Assembly: GCA_963730555.1 (NCBI GenBank)
Contig: CAVSSS010000011.1
Span: forward strand, 62,001 to 126,000
Source: Roseiarcus sp963730555
Lineage (GTDB): Bacteria; Pseudomonadota; Alphaproteobacteria; Rhizobiales; Beijerinckiaceae
Direction: 5' to 3'
DNA: 64,000 nt
Both the position numbers and the translations under genes were made by a program. Positions within the stretch are counted from its first letter, which is position 1, and each line of letters opens with the position of its first letter. Shown here one piece after another: positions 63,427 to 64,000 of the stretch. A model generated the notes under the pieces. The model did not search any database. It was not told the DNA's origin and was given only the letters and a program-made list of their open reading frames with translations.

Positions 63427-63810
63427 TCAGGTTTCCTCGTCGGGCGCAATGTCGCCGTCGATGAGGTTGCTGACGTCGTCGTCGTCCTCCTCTTCTGCCT
63501 CCAGGAACGGATCATCGGCAGCGTCGTCCTCGGCGTCCTCCTCGACATCGATGTCGTCGACCGCCGGCTCGGCGGCGGCCTTCTCCTCGCCCACCTCGAC
63601 CTCGTCGAGCGAGACCACATCCACGCCCGCCGGCGTGGCGATCTCGGTGTCCTCTTCTTCTTCAGCCTTGGCGGCTGGACGTCCGCGAGCCGCGACGCTC
63701 TGAAACACGGTTCCGCATTTCGGGCAGACGATAGGATCCTTGTTGAGATCAAAGAATTTTGCGCCGCAGTTCTGGCACTGATGTTTGCTTCCGAGTTCTA
63801 GCTTGGCCAA
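63427..63810 (-). CDS. TIGR02300 / FYDLN acid-domain protein
   Basis: 127-residue protein of the TIGR02300 family found in alphaproteobacteria. The N-terminus holds a zinc ribbon: KHQCQNCGAKFFDLNKDPIV and CPKCGTVF (two CxxC pairs around FFDLN). The rest is extremely acidic (runs of Glu and Asp, VDDIDVEEDAEDDAADDPF and the like). The function is unknown; the family lies next to aroA and a tRNA-Ala in many genomes, as here. The frame is intact, starting MAKLELGSKHQ at 63810. Confidence 0.92.
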   Translation of the reverse strand: MAKLELGSKHQCQNCGAKFFDLNKDPIVCPKCGTVFQSVAARGRPAAKAEEEEDTEIATPAGVDVVSLDEVEVGEEKAAAEPAVDDIDVEEDAEDDAADDPFLEAEEEDDDDVSNLIDGDIAPDEET

Positions 63811-63986
63811 GGCGATCTATTCCCGGTGGTTGAGGACGAAATTTTGGGCGGGGGTTCGGTTAGTCGCCGCCCTCCGCCCTGTCAATGCGCTATATGGATC
63901 GGTGATCGACAGTTTCCAGCGCCGGTGATACGAGCGCCGTCCACGGCCGACGCGGCTGTTCGCTCGGCGCGAAGGAAGATCCTAAA

Positions 63987-64000
63987 GTGTCCGCCCATTC
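63987..64000 (+). CDS. Possible start of aroA (EPSP synthase), cut by window edge
   Basis: GTGTCCGCCCATTC begins at 63987, eight bases or so after a GAAGGAAG ribosome-like site, and is the last sequence in the window. In many Hyphomicrobiales the gene divergent from the TIGR02300 gene is aroA, starting with a similar MSHS/MSAHS-like peptide. Only four codons are visible, so this rests on gene order and is weak. Confidence 0.3.

Overview
The window is GC-rich, gene-dense chromosomal DNA from an alphaproteobacterium, most probably of the Hyphomicrobiales (Rhizobiales), perhaps near the Beijerinckiaceae/Methylocystaceae. That placement is inferred from gene content: an mdh-sucC-sucD-sucA cluster, CycM, a TIGR02300/FYDLN protein beside tRNA-Ala, a GCG_CRPN-type protein, two EcfG-type promoters (GGAAC-N17-CGTT) and the short palindromic repeats.

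Layout. 1-7440 (minus): TCA genes mdh, sucC, sucD, sucA, with a cupin and a toxin-antitoxin pair lodged between sucC and sucD, and a YciI-like gene where sucB might be expected. 7762-13701: arginase, cysS (carrying a palindromic element inside its coding sequence), a GNAT enzyme, cimA and a small secreted protein under an EcfG promoter. 13989-16937: metallophosphoesterase, cytochrome c, ECF sigma factor and membrane anti-sigma factor. 17379-26165: GST, recG, opgC/SGNH pair, aldo-keto reductase, cycM, kdsB, pheA. 26202-32030: an accessory stretch with an AT-richer luxR/luxI pair, an alpha/beta hydrolase and an NLR-like STAND protein (DUF4062/TIR-like, NB-ARC and TPR regions). 32259-38703: msrA, msrB and beta-oxidation genes, with a DUF559 gene bracketed by REP-like palindromes between the multifunctional enzyme and the thiolase. 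38707-49412: pbpC, a giant alpha-2-macroglobulin, a peptidoglycan-binding protein and lldP. 49556-55511: branched-chain-amide type ABC importer with two tandem binding proteins. 55705-60795: HlyD/RbbA/YhhJ-type exporter. 60989-64000: ppk2, csaA, a HAD enzyme, tRNA-Ala(GGC), TIGR02300 and possibly the first codons of aroA.

A feature of the whole window is that at least 13 single-base frameshifts break otherwise well-conserved genes (sucA, sucD, arginase, cysS, the GCG_CRPN gene, GST twice, the STAND gene, the macroglobulin four times, one liv binding protein). Many lie in G or C runs and several hit housekeeping genes, so assembly or sequencing indels are far more likely than real decay. These genes are annotated as full-length CDS with the break noted.

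The best candidates for unusual biology are the STAND protein, the AT-rich TTGG-box repeat family (three copies), the DUF559 gene between REP elements, the toxin-antitoxin pair inside the suc cluster and the palindromic element inside cysS.
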